Counted from the stretch's first letter, positions 48,737 to 63,125 are shown. The stretch: 64,000 nucleotides of DNA from Devosia sp. (GCF_017307495.1 NZ_JAFKHE010000019.1:124001-188000); one strand, 5' to 3'. The notes: generated by a model from the letters alone, not told the origin. Numbers and translations: made by a program.

Positions 48737-50157
48737 AGATGCCGCGCAATATCGGTCCGGTGCATTTCGTCGGCATCGGCGGCATCGGCATGAGCGGCAT
48801 CGCCGAAATCCTGCACAACCAGGGCTACAAGGTCCGGGGCTCGGACAGCGCCGAAAACCCGAACGTGCAGCGCCTGCGTGCCATGGGCATCGAGGTGGCG
48901 ATCGGCCAGTCGGCCGATAACCTCAAGGACGCCGCTGTCGTGGTGATCTCGTCGGCGATCAAGAAGGGCAATCCGGAACTGGCCGCGGCCCGAGCGCGCG
49001 GCCTGCCGGTGGTGCGGCGAGCCGAAATGCTGGCCGAGATCATGCGCTTCAAGAACGCCATCGCCATCGGCGGGACGCACGGCAAGACAACGACCACGAC
49101 GCTGGTCGCGACGTTGCTCGACGCGGCGAACTACGATCCCACCGTCATCAACGGCGGCATCATCAACGCCTATGGCACCAACGCCCGCCTCGGCGACGGC
49201 GAATGGATGGTGGTGGAGGCCGACGAGTCCGACGGCACGTTCGTCAAGCTGCCGGCCGACGTCGCCATCGTCACCAATGTCGATCCCGAGCATCTCGACT
49301 ACTACGGTGACTTCGAGCGGGTGAAGCAGGCCTTCATCAACTTCGTCGAGAATGTCCCCTTCTACGGCTTTGCCGTGATGTGCCTAGATCACCCCGAAGT
49401 CCAGGCGCTGGTTGGCCAGATCCGCGATCGCCGCGTCATCACCTATGGCCGCAACCCGCAGGCCGACGTGCGGCTCGTCGATCTCGAGAACATCGACGGG
49501 GTGCAGCATTTCTCGGTCGAGATCCGCGATCGCATCCGCATGACCCACCTTCGGATCGAGGGCCTCGAGCTGCCGATGCCGGGCGAGCACAATGCGCTCA
49601 ATGCCACGGCAGCCATCGCCGTCGCCGACCAGCTGAAGGTCCCGGCCGAGGCGATCCGCAAGGGCCTCAAGTCGTTCTCGGGCGTGAAGCGGCGCTTCAC
49701 CCGGACGGGTACCGTCGGCGGTATCACCGTCATCGACGACTACGGCCACCACCCCGTGGAGATCGCCGCCGTTCTGAAGGCCGCGCGCCAGTCGACGCGC
49801 CGCGACGTGATCGCGGTGGTCCAGCCGCACCGCTATTCCCGCGTGCACGACCTGTTCAATGAGTTTGCCACCTGCTTCAACGATGCCGACACGGTCATCG
49901 TCGCTCCGATCTACGCCGCCGGCGAGACCCCGATCGATGGCGTGACGCACGAGGAGTTGGTTGCCCGCATCCGCGCTCGCGGCCATCGCGACGCGCGTGT
50001 CGTCGATCGCTCCGAGGCGCTGGCGCCGCTGCTTGCGAGCCGCGCTGCCGAGGGTGACTATGTCGTCTGCCTCGGTGCCGGCAACATCACGCAGTGGGCG
50101 GCGGCGCTGCCGGGCGAACTGGGCGCGCTGCTGGGCCAGGAGGTCGAATTGCCATGA
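48733..50157 (+). CDS. murC: UDP-MurNAc-L-alanine ligase MurC
   Basis: MurC adds L-Ala to UDP-MurNAc, the first peptide step. The 474-residue protein has [20 protein letters not shown], the P-loop [42 protein letters not shown] and [12 protein letters not shown]. The start overlaps the murG stop, and the murB start overlaps its own stop. Confidence 0.97.
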   Translation: MKMPRNIGPVHFVGIGGIGMSGIAEILHNQGYKVRGSDSAENPNVQRLRAMGIEVAIGQSADNLKDAAVVVISSAIKKGNPELAAARARGLPVVRRAEMLAEIMRFKNAIAIGGTHGKTTTTTLVATLLDAANYDPTVINGGIINAYGTNARLGDGEWMVVEADESDGTFVKLPADVAIVTNVDPEHLDYYGDFERVKQAFINFVENVPFYGFAVMCLDHPEVQALVGQIRDRRVITYGRNPQADVRLVDLENIDGVQHFSVEIRDRIRMTHLRIEGLELPMPGEHNALNATAAIAVADQLKVPAEAIRKGLKSFSGVKRRFTRTGTVGGITVIDDYGHHPVEIAAVLKAARQSTRRDVIAVVQPHRYSRVHDLFNEFATCFNDADTVIVAPIYAAGETPIDGVTHEELVARIRARGHRDARVVDRSEALAPLLASRAAEGDYVVCLGAGNITQWAAALPGELGALLGQEVELP

Positions 50158-51143
50158 ACGTTCATGTTCCCCAGTGGCCCGACCTGATCCCGAGCCTGCC
50201 ATGGATCTACGAGATCCGCGGGCAGGTGGTCCCGAACCAGCCGCTCGCCGAGATGACGACGCTGCGGGTAGGGGGACCGGCGCAGCTGTTCTTCCGCCCG
50301 GCCGACGAGGACGACCTGGCGTTCTTCCTCAAGAACCTGCCCGAGCACATCCGCGTGACCGTCATCGGGCTCGGCTCGAACCTCCTGATCCGCGACGGCG
50401 GCCTCGATGGCGTCGTGATCCGCCTGCCGGCCAAGGGGTTTGGCAATATCGAAATCCTCGACGGCCATCGGGTCCGCGCCGGCGCCGCCGTGCCGGATGT
50501 CAAGGTCGCGACCGCCTCCGCGGAGGCTGGCATCGATGGGCTGTGGTTCTATCGCGGCATACCCGGCGGCATCGGCGGGGCGCTGTACATGAACGCCGGC
50601 TGCTATGGCACCGAGACGCGCAACCGCATGGTCGAGCTGCGGGCCGTGACCCGGCAGGGCGAGATCGTCACGCTCACCAACGCCGACATGGCCTACCTCT
50701 ACCGCAAGTCGAACGGGCCGCGCGGGGCGGTGTTCGTCTCGGGCACCTACCAGGGTTTCCCGGGGGACTCCGAAAAGATCCTCACCGAGATGCGGACGGT
50801 CACCGAGCGGCGCGAAAGCTCGCAGCCGACGCGCGCCAGGACGGCCGGCTCGACCTTCAAGAACCCCGAGGGCCATTCGAGCTGGAAGCTGATCGACGAG
50901 GCCGGCGGTCGCGGCTTCACCTTCGGCCGGGCCCAGATGAGCGAGATGCACTCGAACTTCCTCATCAACACGGGCGAAGCCGACGCGTTCGAGGTCGAGA
51001 CCGTGGGGGAGACGATCCGCCAGAAGGTGCGCGACCGGCACGGCATCGAGCTCAAGTGGGAAGTCCGCCGCATGGGCCACTTCGTGCCCGGCCGCGAAGT
51101 CAAGGAATTCACGGACGGCGCGCCGTTCACGGGAGCCGTCTGA
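50154..51143 (+). CDS. murB: UDP-N-acetylenolpyruvylglucosamine reductase MurB
   Basis: MurB is the FAD/NADPH enzyme that finishes UDP-MurNAc. The 329-residue protein has [33 protein letters not shown], the FAD loop [18 protein letters not shown], and the catalytic GSTFKNPEG (proton-donor Ser) with [15 protein letters not shown]. The ATG at 50154 overlaps the murC stop. Confidence 0.97.
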   Translation: MNVHVPQWPDLIPSLPWIYEIRGQVVPNQPLAEMTTLRVGGPAQLFFRPADEDDLAFFLKNLPEHIRVTVIGLGSNLLIRDGGLDGVVIRLPAKGFGNIEILDGHRVRAGAAVPDVKVATASAEAGIDGLWFYRGIPGGIGGALYMNAGCYGTETRNRMVELRAVTRQGEIVTLTNADMAYLYRKSNGPRGAVFVSGTYQGFPGDSEKILTEMRTVTERRESSQPTRARTAGSTFKNPEGHSSWKLIDEAGGRGFTFGRAQMSEMHSNFLINTGEADAFEVETVGETIRQKVRDRHGIELKWEVRRMGHFVPGREVKEFTDGAPFTGAV

Positions 51144-52063
51144 TGAGCAAGCATGTCGCCGTCCTGATGGGCGGGGTGGCCAATGAGCGGCCAGTCTCGC
51201 TGAAGTCCGGCGCCGAATGCGCGCGGGCGCTGCGCAATGCCGGCTACACGGTGACCGAGGTCGATGTCGGCTACGACATCGCCGAGAAGCTGCGCGAGCT
51301 GAAGCCGGACGTCGCGTTCAACGCGCTGCACGGCCCGTTCGGCGAGGACGGGACGATCCAGGGCGTGCTCGAGTTCCTGCGCATCCCCTACACCCATTCG
51401 GGCGTGCTGGCGTCGGCGCTGGCGATGAACAAGCACCAGGCCAAGATCATGTTCAAGGCCGCCGGGATCCCGGTCACCGACCACACCATTGCCAACCGCG
51501 CCGAGGTGGCGCGTGCTCACATGATGCCGCCGCCCTATGTGGTCAAGCCGATCTCCGATGGCTCGAGCTTCGGCGTCTTCATCGTCAAGGGCGACCAGTC
51601 GCACCCGCCGCAGGAACTGCTGCGCGAGGACTGGAACTCGGGCGAGGACGTGATGGTCGAGCGCTACATCCCGGGCCGCGAACTGACCTGCGCCGTGATG
51701 GGCGACGTGGCGCTCGGCGTGACCGAGATCGTCACCGATCTCAACTTCTACAATTACGAGGCGAAATACGCCGTGGGCGGATCACGTCACGTCATCCCGG
51801 CGGAAATTCAACCGAATATTTACGACAAAGTGCAGAAGATGGCGCTCAAGGCGCATGCTGCGCTTGGGTGCCGGGGCGTGACGCGGAGCGACTTCCGCTA
51901 CAACGACCAGGCAGGGCCGGACGGTGAACTCGTCTGCCTCGAAATCAACACCCAGCCGGGCATGACCGAAACGTCACTGGTTCCCGAGCAGGCCCGCCAT
52001 GCAGGTCACAGCTTCGAGGAGCTGGTTTCCTGGATGGTGGAGGATGCGAGTTGCAACAGGTAG
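51143..52063 (+). CDS. ddl: D-alanine-D-alanine ligase
   Basis: Ddl makes the D-Ala-D-Ala used by MurF. The 306-residue ATP-grasp protein has VLMGGVANERPVSLKSGAEC, ALHGPFGEDGTIQGVLE, PYVVKPISDGSSFGVF, EINTQPGMTETSL and a VTRSDFRYN segment. It starts inside the murB stop (TGATG). The ftsQ start, with its ribosome site, lies within its last codons. Confidence 0.96.
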   Translation: MSKHVAVLMGGVANERPVSLKSGAECARALRNAGYTVTEVDVGYDIAEKLRELKPDVAFNALHGPFGEDGTIQGVLEFLRIPYTHSGVLASALAMNKHQAKIMFKAAGIPVTDHTIANRAEVARAHMMPPPYVVKPISDGSSFGVFIVKGDQSHPPQELLREDWNSGEDVMVERYIPGRELTCAVMGDVALGVTEIVTDLNFYNYEAKYAVGGSRHVIPAEIQPNIYDKVQKMALKAHAALGCRGVTRSDFRYNDQAGPDGELVCLEINTQPGMTETSLVPEQARHAGHSFEELVSWMVEDASCNR

Positions 52064-53010
52064 GGGCCAAGAGTTTCGCCAACGCCCAGCCTGTCGATCC
52101 GCGCCAGTTCCCCGTCGTCATCCCGCGCAGTCGCACCGCCATCGTCCGCGCGACGCACATGTGGGTGTTGCACAAGCGCCTGATCCAGCGCATCGCCGGC
52201 GCGATCCTGGCCGTGCTGCTCCTCGCCGGGGTGTACCAGAGCAGGGACGTGCTCGGATCGGTCGCGGCCACCGCCTACCGCTTCGTCCAGGGCGAGTTCG
52301 CCGAGGTCGGCTTCGGCATCGATTCGATCGAGATCACCGGCCAGACGCTGACCGACGACAACGACATCATCACGCTGCTTACGCTGGGGGCGGGGAACTC
52401 GACCCTCACCTTCGACGCGCAGAAGGCGCAGGCGCGGCTCGAGTGGCTGCGCGCCGTGAAGTCGGCGACCGTGCGCAAGGTCTATCCCGACAGGGTCATC
52501 GTCTCGATCGTCGAGAAAGTGCCGGTGGCGCGCTGGCGCGTCGGCGACACGACGTGGCTGATCGACGAGGCCGGCAAGAAGATCGGCACCGACATCGCCT
52601 CCTACACCGACCTGCCGCTGGTGATTGGGGAGGGCGCGGCCGACGACGCCGTGGTGATGGTGCGCATCCTCGACCGCCACGAGGCGCTCAAGAACGACCT
52701 CGCGGCGTTGAGCCGGATCGGCGACCGGCGCTGGGACCTCATCTATCGCAACGGCCTGCGCGTGCAACTTCCCGAAAGCGGCGTGGCGCAGGCGCTGGAC
52801 CGGCTGGAAATGTACGAGAAAGACTACGCGCTGCTCGATCGCGACGTCACGTTGATCGACCTGCGTGTGCCGGGCATCGTCACCCTGAAGCCCGGCGAGA
52901 TCGCGGCGCAGCAGCTTGCCGACGCCAAGAAGAAGACCAAGCATCAGGCCAAGGGTTCGTCCGAGTACGAGACCCCAGCCGAGAAAAAAGCCGAAGCCGG
53001 GGCGCAGTAA
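52051..53010 (+). CDS. ftsQ: Cell division protein FtsQ
   Basis: The 319-residue bitopic protein has a cytoplasmic N-terminus of about 45 residues. One helix follows (IAGAILAVLLLAGVYQSRDV), then a POTRA domain (FGIDSIEITGQTLTDDNDII) and the FtsQ beta domain (WDLIYRNGLRVQLPESGVAQ). The C-terminus is a Lys/Ala/Glu tail. The start is TTG at 52051, supported by GGAGG seven bases upstream; it overlaps the end of ddl by 13 bases. Confidence 0.92.
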   Translation: MQQVGAKSFANAQPVDPRQFPVVIPRSRTAIVRATHMWVLHKRLIQRIAGAILAVLLLAGVYQSRDVLGSVAATAYRFVQGEFAEVGFGIDSIEITGQTLTDDNDIITLLTLGAGNSTLTFDAQKAQARLEWLRAVKSATVRKVYPDRVIVSIVEKVPVARWRVGDTTWLIDEAGKKIGTDIASYTDLPLVIGEGAADDAVVMVRILDRHEALKNDLAALSRIGDRRWDLIYRNGLRVQLPESGVAQALDRLEMYEKDYALLDRDVTLIDLRVPGIVTLKPGEIAAQQLADAKKKTKHQAKGSSEYETPAEKKAEAGAQ

Positions 53011-53014
53011 GACC

Positions 53015-54328
53015 ATGATGACCGATGCCATGACCGCGCGGCTGAAGCCGGTGCAGCCGGGCCGCACCTCGCTGGTGACGGTGCTCGATATCGGCTCGAC
53101 CAAGATCTGCTGCGTCATCGCGCGCCTGGTGCCGCGCCCGGAGGGCAAGTCGCTCAAGGGCCGGACGCACAATGTCGAAGTCATTGGCTTCGGCTACGGC
53201 CCATCTTCCGGCATCAAGTCGGGCGTCATTACCGATCTCGACAAGGCCGAGCAGGCCGTGCGCACCGTGGTCGGCATCGCCGAGCGCGCGGCCGGGCTGA
53301 CGGTCGAGTCGGTCATCGTCAACGTGACGGCGGGCCGGCTGGGGTCGGAGACCTTCTCGGCCGGCGTGAACCTGGGCGGCCAGGAGGTCGAGCGCGCCGA
53401 CATCCAGCGCGTGCTGCGCGCCGTCAACGAACGTTCGGTGCGTCCGGAACGCTCGATCATCCACGCGCTGCCGATCGGCTACTCGCTCGACGGGCAGAAG
53501 GGGATCAAGGATCCCAAGAACATGGTGGGCGAAAAGCTCTCCATCGACGTGGCGGTGGTCTCGGCCGAGACGCTCGCCATGCGCAACATCGAACTGGTGC
53601 TGCACCGCTGCCACCTGCAGATCGAAGCACTGATGGCGACACCCTATGCCTCGGGCCTGTCGACCCTGGTCGACGACGAGAGCGCGCTCGGCGTCGCCTG
53701 CATCGACTTCGGCGGCGCGACGACGACGGTTTCGGTGTTTGCCGACGGGCACCTCGTCTATGCCGACGCCATTGCCATCGGCGGGCACCACCTGACGCTG
53801 GACATCGCCCGCTCGCTGTCGGTCGGCATCGCAGATGCCGAGCGGCTCAAGACCATGTACGGCTCGGTGCTGCCCGGCCAGGCCGACGAGCGCGACATGA
53901 TTCCGATCACCCCGGTGGGCGCCACGCGCGACGAGGCGCCGGGCCAGATCCCCCGCTCCCACATCACCCGCATCATCCGCCCACGGGTCGAGGAAGTGCT
54001 GACCGCAATCAAGGACCGCATGCAGGCCACCGGCATGATGGATGTCTGCGGTCGCCGCTTCGTGCTCACCGGCGGTGCCAGCGAGCTCACGGGCCTGCCC
54101 GAAGTCGCCCGCCGCGTGCTCGCCCGCAACGTGCGCAACGGTCGTCCGCTCGGCATCTCGGGTCTTCCCGACATCGCCAAGGGCCCCGCCTTCGCCACCG
54201 TCGCCGGCATGCTGATCTATCCGCAGGTCTGCGCCGGAGAGTATGTCGAGCCGCATCGCTCCGTCCGGCTCACCGGCACCGACGGCTACTTCGCCCGCGT
54301 CGGCAACTGGCTTCGCACCAGCTTCTAG
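53015..54328 (+). CDS. ftsA: Cell division actin homologue FtsA
   Basis: FtsA tethers FtsZ to the membrane and recruits late divisome proteins. The 437-residue protein has VTVLDIGSTKICCVIARL (phosphate 1), the 1C domain, GVACIDFGGATTTVSVFADG (phosphate 2) and FVLTGGASELTGLPEVA (adenosine site). The C-terminal amphipathic helix FARVGNWLRTSF is the membrane anchor. Unusually, ftsZ is not the next gene: a 990-base interval with an acetyltransferase separates them. Confidence 0.96.
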   Translation: MMTDAMTARLKPVQPGRTSLVTVLDIGSTKICCVIARLVPRPEGKSLKGRTHNVEVIGFGYGPSSGIKSGVITDLDKAEQAVRTVVGIAERAAGLTVESVIVNVTAGRLGSETFSAGVNLGGQEVERADIQRVLRAVNERSVRPERSIIHALPIGYSLDGQKGIKDPKNMVGEKLSIDVAVVSAETLAMRNIELVLHRCHLQIEALMATPYASGLSTLVDDESALGVACIDFGGATTTVSVFADGHLVYADAIAIGGHHLTLDIARSLSVGIADAERLKTMYGSVLPGQADERDMIPITPVGATRDEAPGQIPRSHITRIIRPRVEEVLTAIKDRMQATGMMDVCGRRFVLTGGASELTGLPEVARRVLARNVRNGRPLGISGLPDIAKGPAFATVAGMLIYPQVCAGEYVEPHRSVRLTGTDGYFARVGNWLRTSF

Positions 54329-54402
54329 CCGGAAGTACGCCTTCGCCGATACGGTCTGCGCGCTAGGCTGCGACTCACGCTGCACCAGCCCGGGGACAAG
54401 CG

Positions 54403-54960
54403 ATGGCACCTGCCGATCGACAGCAGTTCATTGCCCGCCGCACACCGGAATCGGCCGCCATGACTGCCGAGGTCAGGCGGGCGCACGCGATCACCGCGCG
54501 GATCAACCGCCTGGGCTACGACGACGCCGAAGAGGTAAGGGCGCTGGTCAGCGAGCTCCTGGGCAGGACGGTCGATGACAGCTTCTTCGTCCTGCCGCCG
54601 TTCTTTGCCACCGGAGGCAGCCACACGACGATCGGCCGCAATGTCTTCGTCAACCAGAACTGCACGTTCTACGACCTGGGCGGGCTCACGATCGGCGACG
54701 ACGTGATGATCGGACCCAACGTGAGTCTCATCACCTCAGGCCATCCCATCGCCCCGTCGGAGCGCCGCAGCGGCGTCACCGCCAGCCCCATCGTCATCGA
54801 GCGCAACGTCTGGATTGCAGCCGGCGTCACCGTCATCGGCGGCGTCACGGTCGGGGAGAACGCCGTCATCGCTGCGGGATCGGTGGTGACGCGGGACGTG
54901 CCGCCGAACAGTCTCGTGGGCGGCAATCCGGCGAGGGTGATCCGCACGATCGAGGACTAG
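54403..54960 (+). CDS. LacA/Maa-type sugar O-acetyltransferase between ftsA and ftsZ
   Basis: The 185-residue protein has the N-terminal Mac-type helical segment (RAHAITARINRLGYDDAEEV) and a left-handed beta-helix of hexapeptide repeats (IGRNVFVNQNCTFYDLGGLT, IGDDVMIGPNVSLITSGH). The catalytic His is in TSGHPIAP. VVTRDVPPNSLVGGNPARVI is the acetyl-CoA-binding end. It should acetylate a sugar hydroxyl; the acceptor is unknown. Its place between ftsA and ftsZ is unusual. Confidence 0.9.
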   Translation: MAPADRQQFIARRTPESAAMTAEVRRAHAITARINRLGYDDAEEVRALVSELLGRTVDDSFFVLPPFFATGGSHTTIGRNVFVNQNCTFYDLGGLTIGDDVMIGPNVSLITSGHPIAPSERRSGVTASPIVIERNVWIAAGVTVIGGVTVGENAVIAAGSVVTRDVPPNSLVGGNPARVIRTIED

Positions 54961-54994
54961 GGCATTTCACCGACGATCTGCCCCCACCCACCGG

Positions 54995-55075
54995 CTGCCA
55001 TCCCCGGCGAAGGCCGTGATCCAACTCGGCTGGCGCGGGCTGGTGCTTGGGTCCTTGCTTCCGTTGGGATGACAG
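54995..55075. repeat. Degenerate composite palindromic repeat, copy 6 (upstream of ftsZ)
   Basis: GCTGCCATCCCCGGCGAAGG at the left, then CCGTGATCC, and at the right GGTCCTTGCTTCCGTTGGGA ending TGACAGC. The arms are recognisably those of the repeat family but carry several mismatches. It lies in the 357-base gap between the acetyltransferase and ftsZ; the rest of that gap is the ftsZ regulatory region. Confidence 0.65.
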
Positions 55076-55183
55076 CTGACGAGAGGGGAGGGTCCACGGG
55101 TCACCTCAACTGGGAAACGGACGAGCGCCGAGCGAGTCGCGGGGCAGGGGGGAGGATGGTGAAAACAGCCCCTCATCCTCATG

Positions 55184-55271
55184 CTTAACGTAACGTAACC
55201 AAGCCTTTACCTGCGCTTGCAAATTGCCATCACGTTAACGGTTTCAGCCGTATTGTTAGGGTCTGGTTAAC
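55184..55271 (+). promoter_or_regulatory. ftsZ upstream region with three TTAACG boxes (possible CtrA sites)
   Basis: TTAACG occurs at 55185, 55235 and 55267, the first followed by repeated GTAAC. The stretch is AT-richer than its surroundings. CtrA of Alphaproteobacteria binds TTAA-N7-TTAAC and half sites and controls ftsZ in some species. No exact full-length site was seen, so CtrA control is an inference. A promoter must lie here because ftsZ is separated from the cluster upstream. Confidence 0.5.
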
Positions 55272-55317
55272 GAATTGGCGACTAATACTGGTCCCACACG
55301 CCACTCATGGGGCCATC

Positions 55318-56973
55318 ATGACCATCAACCTCACCATCCCGGACATTCAGGAATTGAAGCCGCGCATCACCGTGTTCGGGGTGGGCGGGGCGGGCGGCAA
55401 CGCGGTCAACAACATGATCGCCTCCGGCCTTTCCGGGGTGGATTTCGTCTGCGCCAACACCGACGCGCAGGCGCTGGCGCTGTCGAGTGCGCAGCGAATC
55501 ATCCAGCTCGGTGTCTCCGTCACCGAAGGGCTCGGCGCCGGCTCGCATCCTGAAGTCGGCCGGGCGGCGGCCGAAGAGAGCTACGACGAAATCAACGATC
55601 ACCTGTCGGGCGCCCACATGGTGTTCATCACCGCCGGCATGGGCGGCGGCACCGGTACCGGTGCGGCGCCGGTCGTGGCCCGCGCGGCGCGCGAGCAGGG
55701 CATCCTGACCGTCGGCGTGGTGACCAAGCCGTTCCAGTTCGAGGGTAGCCGTCGCTCGCGTCTCGCCGAGGACGGCATCGACGAACTGCACCGGCATGTC
55801 GATACCCTGATCGTCATTCCCAACCAGAACCTGTTCCGCGTCGCGAACGAGAAGACCACCTTCGCGGACGCCTTCAAGATGGCGGACCAGGTGCTCTATT
55901 CGGGCGTTGCCTGCATCACCGACCTGATGGTCAAGGAAGGCTTGATCAACCTCGACTTCGCCGACGTGCGCGCCGTGATGCGCGGCATGGGCAAGGCGAT
56001 GATGGGGACCGGCGAGGCGTCCGGCGATGATCGTGCCCGTCACGCGGCGGAGGCGGCGATCGCCAACCCGCTGCTCGACGATGTATCGATGCAGGGGGCG
56101 CGCGGCCTTCTGATCTCGATCACCGGCGGTCCGGACCTCACGCTGTACGAAGTCGACGAGGCGGCGAGCCGCATCCGCGAGGAAGTCGACTCGGATGCCA
56201 ACATCATCCTGGGCGCGACCTTTGATCCTGACATGACCGGCACGATCCGCGTCTCGGTCGTTGCGACCGGCACGGACGCGACGATGGTGCAGGCGCTCGA
56301 GCCGATGAAGGCCAATCCGTCCCGCACTCCGTTGCAGGCCACCGTGTTGCGCCAGGCTGCCGCCGAGCGTCAGTCGCCTGCGCTCCAGCATGAGCCGGAG
56401 CAGGAGCCCGAGCTGGAAGTCCACATGCAGGAGGCGGTTGCCGAGGCGATCTCGCATCCCGAGCCTATCTACCGGGACTACCAGGAAGACGACGGCGTGA
56501 CCGTCGAGCCCTATGTCCCGCACGCGACTCACACCCATCTCGAAGATGCTCCCCGGCTGATCGAGACGCCGATTCCGAGCGCCTACGTGCCCTCCAGCGC
56601 CGAGCGCCCCGAGGGCCAGCGCCGGATGCCGCGGACCGAGGAGTTCCCGGCTGTTGCAAGGCAGTCACTCACGAGCCAAGAAAAGCAGGATCCGGAGCCG
56701 CGCAATGCGCGCGCCCTGTTCAAGCGCCTCGCGTCCAATGTCGGCCTAAACCTAAAGTCGAATGAGCCCGCGCGGGCCGAGCCGGCGGTCGAGCCGAATG
56801 CCGACGACGCCGCGGCGCGCAGTGCCATCGAGGCCGGAGGCGCCCGGAATTCGAGGGTTTCCAGCCCGACGGAAGGTGCGCGCGGTGCTGCCGACCAGTA
56901 CGGACGCGCTCAGGCGCAGCCGGCTCAGAAAGAGCACATCGAGATCCCCGCATTCCTGCGCAAGCACGGCTGA
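55318..56973 (+). CDS. ftsZ: Cell division tubulin homologue FtsZ
   Basis: FtsZ polymerises into the division ring. The 551-residue protein has [15 protein letters not shown], the tubulin signature [10 protein letters not shown], and the T7 loop [12 protein letters not shown] long variable linker (about residues 320-540) follows, with a C-terminal conserved peptide [11 protein letters not shown] that binds FtsA. The linker length is typical of Hyphomicrobiales. A strong terminator follows the stop codon, so ftsZ is probably transcribed alone. Confidence 0.97.
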   Translation: MTINLTIPDIQELKPRITVFGVGGAGGNAVNNMIASGLSGVDFVCANTDAQALALSSAQRIIQLGVSVTEGLGAGSHPEVGRAAAEESYDEINDHLSGAHMVFITAGMGGGTGTGAAPVVARAAREQGILTVGVVTKPFQFEGSRRSRLAEDGIDELHRHVDTLIVIPNQNLFRVANEKTTFADAFKMADQVLYSGVACITDLMVKEGLINLDFADVRAVMRGMGKAMMGTGEASGDDRARHAAEAAIANPLLDDVSMQGARGLLISITGGPDLTLYEVDEAASRIREEVDSDANIILGATFDPDMTGTIRVSVVATGTDATMVQALEPMKANPSRTPLQATVLRQAAAERQSPALQHEPEQEPELEVHMQEAVAEAISHPEPIYRDYQEDDGVTVEPYVPHATHTHLEDAPRLIETPIPSAYVPSSAERPEGQRRMPRTEEFPAVARQSLTSQEKQDPEPRNARALFKRLASNVGLNLKSNEPARAEPAVEPNADDAAARSAIEAGGARNSRVSSPTEGARGAADQYGRAQAQPAQKEHIEIPAFLRKHG

Positions 56974-57003
56974 TTGTTGCGGGGAATACCCCGATTTCGA
57001 GCA

Positions 57004-57034
57004 CCCGGCGCGGCTTCCGCGCCGGGATTTTATT
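57004..57034 (+). terminator. Rho-independent terminator after ftsZ
   Basis: A perfect 10-bp stem CCCGGCGCGG / CCGCGCCGGG closes on CTT and is followed by ATTTTATT. It separates ftsZ from lpxC, which then needs its own promoter in the remaining 46 bases or depends on read-through. Confidence 0.9.
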
Positions 57035-57080
57035 GTCTATGACTGCACCGGGCGGCTGACGGGGCTGGAGTCTACATAGC

Positions 57081-58037
57081 ATGCAAAAACTTTCGGCGCG
57101 GCAGCGGACTTTGGCAAATGCGCTCGAATTCAGCGGGTTCGGTGTTCACTCAGGGGCCCCTGTCACGCTCACCCTCGAGCCTGCTGCGCCCGATAGCGGC
57201 TACACGATCACTCGCCTGCTGGACGACGGCCGGCGCGTAGGCCCGGTTCCGGTGCATTTCTCGCGCGTGACGCGCACCACCCTGTGCACGACGCTCGACC
57301 TGGGCGACTCGGTTTCGGTGGCTACGGTGGAGCACGTGATCTCCGCGCTTTCCGGGATGGGCGTCGACAATGCCCACCTGGTGCTGACCGGCGCCGAGTG
57401 CCCCATTCTCGACGGCAGCGCCTCGCCCTTCGTCGAGGGCATCCAGTCCGTTGGGCTGATCGTCCAGCCGGCGCCCCGTCGCTACATCAAGATCATGCGC
57501 CAGGTGCTGGTGCGCAACAACGAGGCCTCGGCGGCGCTCGAGCCGTACAACGGCCGGATGCTCGACCTCGAGATCGATTTCGACAGCCGCGTGATCGGCC
57601 GGCAGCGGATGATCTTCGACTGGACCCCACGCAAGTATTACGAGGACGTCTCGCGCGCCCGCACTTTCGGCTTCGTGCGGGATGCCAAGATTCTGCGCCA
57701 GGCGGGCTACGCGCTCGGCTCCTCGATGGAGAATTCGATCACGGTCCACGAGGATCGAATCCTCAATCCCGACGGCCTGCGCTACGAGGACGAGTTCGTC
57801 CGCCACAAGCTGCTCGATGCCGTCGGCGACCTGGCCCTTTGTGGCCTGCCGATCTACGGTCGCTTCCGCTCCTACAAGGGCGGGCACGCACTCAACGCGC
57901 TCGTGCTGCACGGGCTGTTTGCCAGCGAGGCCAACTACGAAATCGTGACGGCAGACCAGTTGCCGGCCGCGTTCGATGCGCTCGATGACGTGCCCAGCGG
58001 TCTCAATGTTCAGTCTTATCTGCGGTCTGTCGGCTAA
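57081..58037 (+). CDS. lpxC: UDP-3-O-acyl-N-acetylglucosamine deacetylase LpxC
   Basis: LpxC catalyses the committed step of lipid A synthesis. The 318-residue zinc enzyme has ALEFSGFGVHSGAPVTLTL, TVEHVISALSGMGVDNAHLV (first zinc His), EFVRHKLLDAVGDLALCGLP (zinc His and Asp) and KGGHALNALVLHGL (catalytic His). The position directly after ftsZ is the standard end of dcw clusters. Confidence 0.97.
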   Translation: MQKLSARQRTLANALEFSGFGVHSGAPVTLTLEPAAPDSGYTITRLLDDGRRVGPVPVHFSRVTRTTLCTTLDLGDSVSVATVEHVISALSGMGVDNAHLVLTGAECPILDGSASPFVEGIQSVGLIVQPAPRRYIKIMRQVLVRNNEASAALEPYNGRMLDLEIDFDSRVIGRQRMIFDWTPRKYYEDVSRARTFGFVRDAKILRQAGYALGSSMENSITVHEDRILNPDGLRYEDEFVRHKLLDAVGDLALCGLPIYGRFRSYKGGHALNALVLHGLFASEANYEIVTADQLPAAFDALDDVPSGLNVQSYLRSVG

Positions 58038-58104
58038 GTCGCGCCACAGTTTTGATCTTATTTATCAGTAGTCCGCCTGCCGGTTTCTGATGGGCGATTA
58101 AGGG

Positions 58105-58956
58105 ATGGGGCAGGTCGTGACGATCTCTCAGCATGCAGGTGTTTCGGTCCGGTTGGCGCGCTTCGCTGCGCTGGGCGCTTTGGTCGTGCTGCTCGCGGGC
58201 TGCAACCTGTTCGGACAGCCCAAGCTGAAGGAAGAGGCCATCATTCCGCCCGAAACCCTGTACCAGCAGGCGCTCGGCGAAATGGACAGTCAGCGCTACG
58301 TCACGGCCGTCGGCACGCTCCAGAAGCTCGAGCGCCAGCATCCGTTCTCGGAGTTCAACGAGAAGGCGAAGCTGATGGAGACGTACGCCAACTATCGCAT
58401 CGGCAAGTTCGACGAGGCGATCCTCGCCGCCGACCGCTACCTGGCGCTCTATCCGTCGTCCAAGGAAGTGCCGTACGTCATGTACCTCAAGGGCAATTCC
58501 TATTTCGGCCAGATCAAGGACATCACGCGCGACCAGCAGATCTCCAGGGACGCGATCGATACCTACAGCCTGATCATCTCCAACTATCCCAAGAGCGACT
58601 ATGCCAAGGACGCCAAGGACAAGCTGACGATTGCCGTCGACCAGCTCGCTGGCAAGGAGATGTCGGTCGGCCGCTACTACCTGGGCAACGGCAACTATCC
58701 GGCGGCGATCAACCGCTTCACCGTGGTTGCCACGCAGTTCCAGACCTCGACGCATATCGAGGAGGCGCTGTACCGCCTCACCGAGGCCAACCTGGCCCTG
58801 GGCCTGGTGTCGGAGGCGCAGACGGCAGCGGCGGTGCTTGGCCACAACTACCCGCAGTCGAACTGGTACAAGCAGGCGTTCGACCTGCTGGCCAAGCAGG
58901 GCGTCAGCCCGCAGGTCAATCCCTCCAGCAGCCTGGCGCAGCTCAAGCAGGGCTGA
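58105..58956 (+). CDS. bamD: Outer membrane assembly lipoprotein BamD
   Basis: BamD (ComL) is a TPR-containing lipoprotein of the BAM complex that folds outer membrane proteins. The 283-residue protein has a signal and lipobox (LGALVVLLAGCNLFG), then five TPR-like repeats, among them ETLYQQALGEMDSQRYVTAV, FNEKAKLMETYANYRIGKFD and ALYRLTEANLALGLVSEAQT. It starts 67 bases after lpxC. The N-terminus before the lipobox is somewhat long; an inner start cannot be excluded. Confidence 0.95.
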   Translation: MGQVVTISQHAGVSVRLARFAALGALVVLLAGCNLFGQPKLKEEAIIPPETLYQQALGEMDSQRYVTAVGTLQKLERQHPFSEFNEKAKLMETYANYRIGKFDEAILAADRYLALYPSSKEVPYVMYLKGNSYFGQIKDITRDQQISRDAIDTYSLIISNYPKSDYAKDAKDKLTIAVDQLAGKEMSVGRYYLGNGNYPAAINRFTVVATQFQTSTHIEEALYRLTEANLALGLVSEAQTAAAVLGHNYPQSNWYKQAFDLLAKQGVSPQVNPSSSLAQLKQG

Positions 58957-59002
58957 TCACGACTGGGGTTGAGAGAGGCTCGACCGCGCCGCGTCACCAG
59001 CT

Positions 59003-59080
59003 GTCATCCCAGCGAAAGCTGGGATCCAGCTCACGGCTGGCGCGGACGGAGACGTGGATCCCTGCCTTCGCAGGGATGAC
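59003..59080. repeat. Composite palindromic intergenic repeat, copy 7 (before recN)
   Basis: GTCATCCCAGCGAAAGCTGG at the left and CCTGCCTTCGCAGGGATGAC at the right flank a spacer of about 30 bases. It lies 46 bases after bamD, in the 285-base gap before recN; nothing else of note was found in that gap. Confidence 0.9.
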
Positions 59081-59241
59081 ACCGGTGAGGGACGGGGCGA
59101 CCTGCCTCACATGCTGCGACTCCTGTTGAACGAGAACGCACCGGGCAACAAATCCGTTGCCTGTTTGTTCTTGTGTGGTAGGTTCTGCGCGCGAGATTGT
59201 TTCGGCCCTTTCGGCCGGTCGACACGAGGGGCCACTCCCGA

Positions 59242-63125
<3,884 letters not shown>

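Noticed and set aside
59166..59215. Possible LexA site before recN (GTTC...GTTC)
   Set aside because: The two GTTC units are 11 bases apart (TTGTGTGGTAG between them), whereas the alphaproteobacterial LexA box is GTTC-N7-GTTC.
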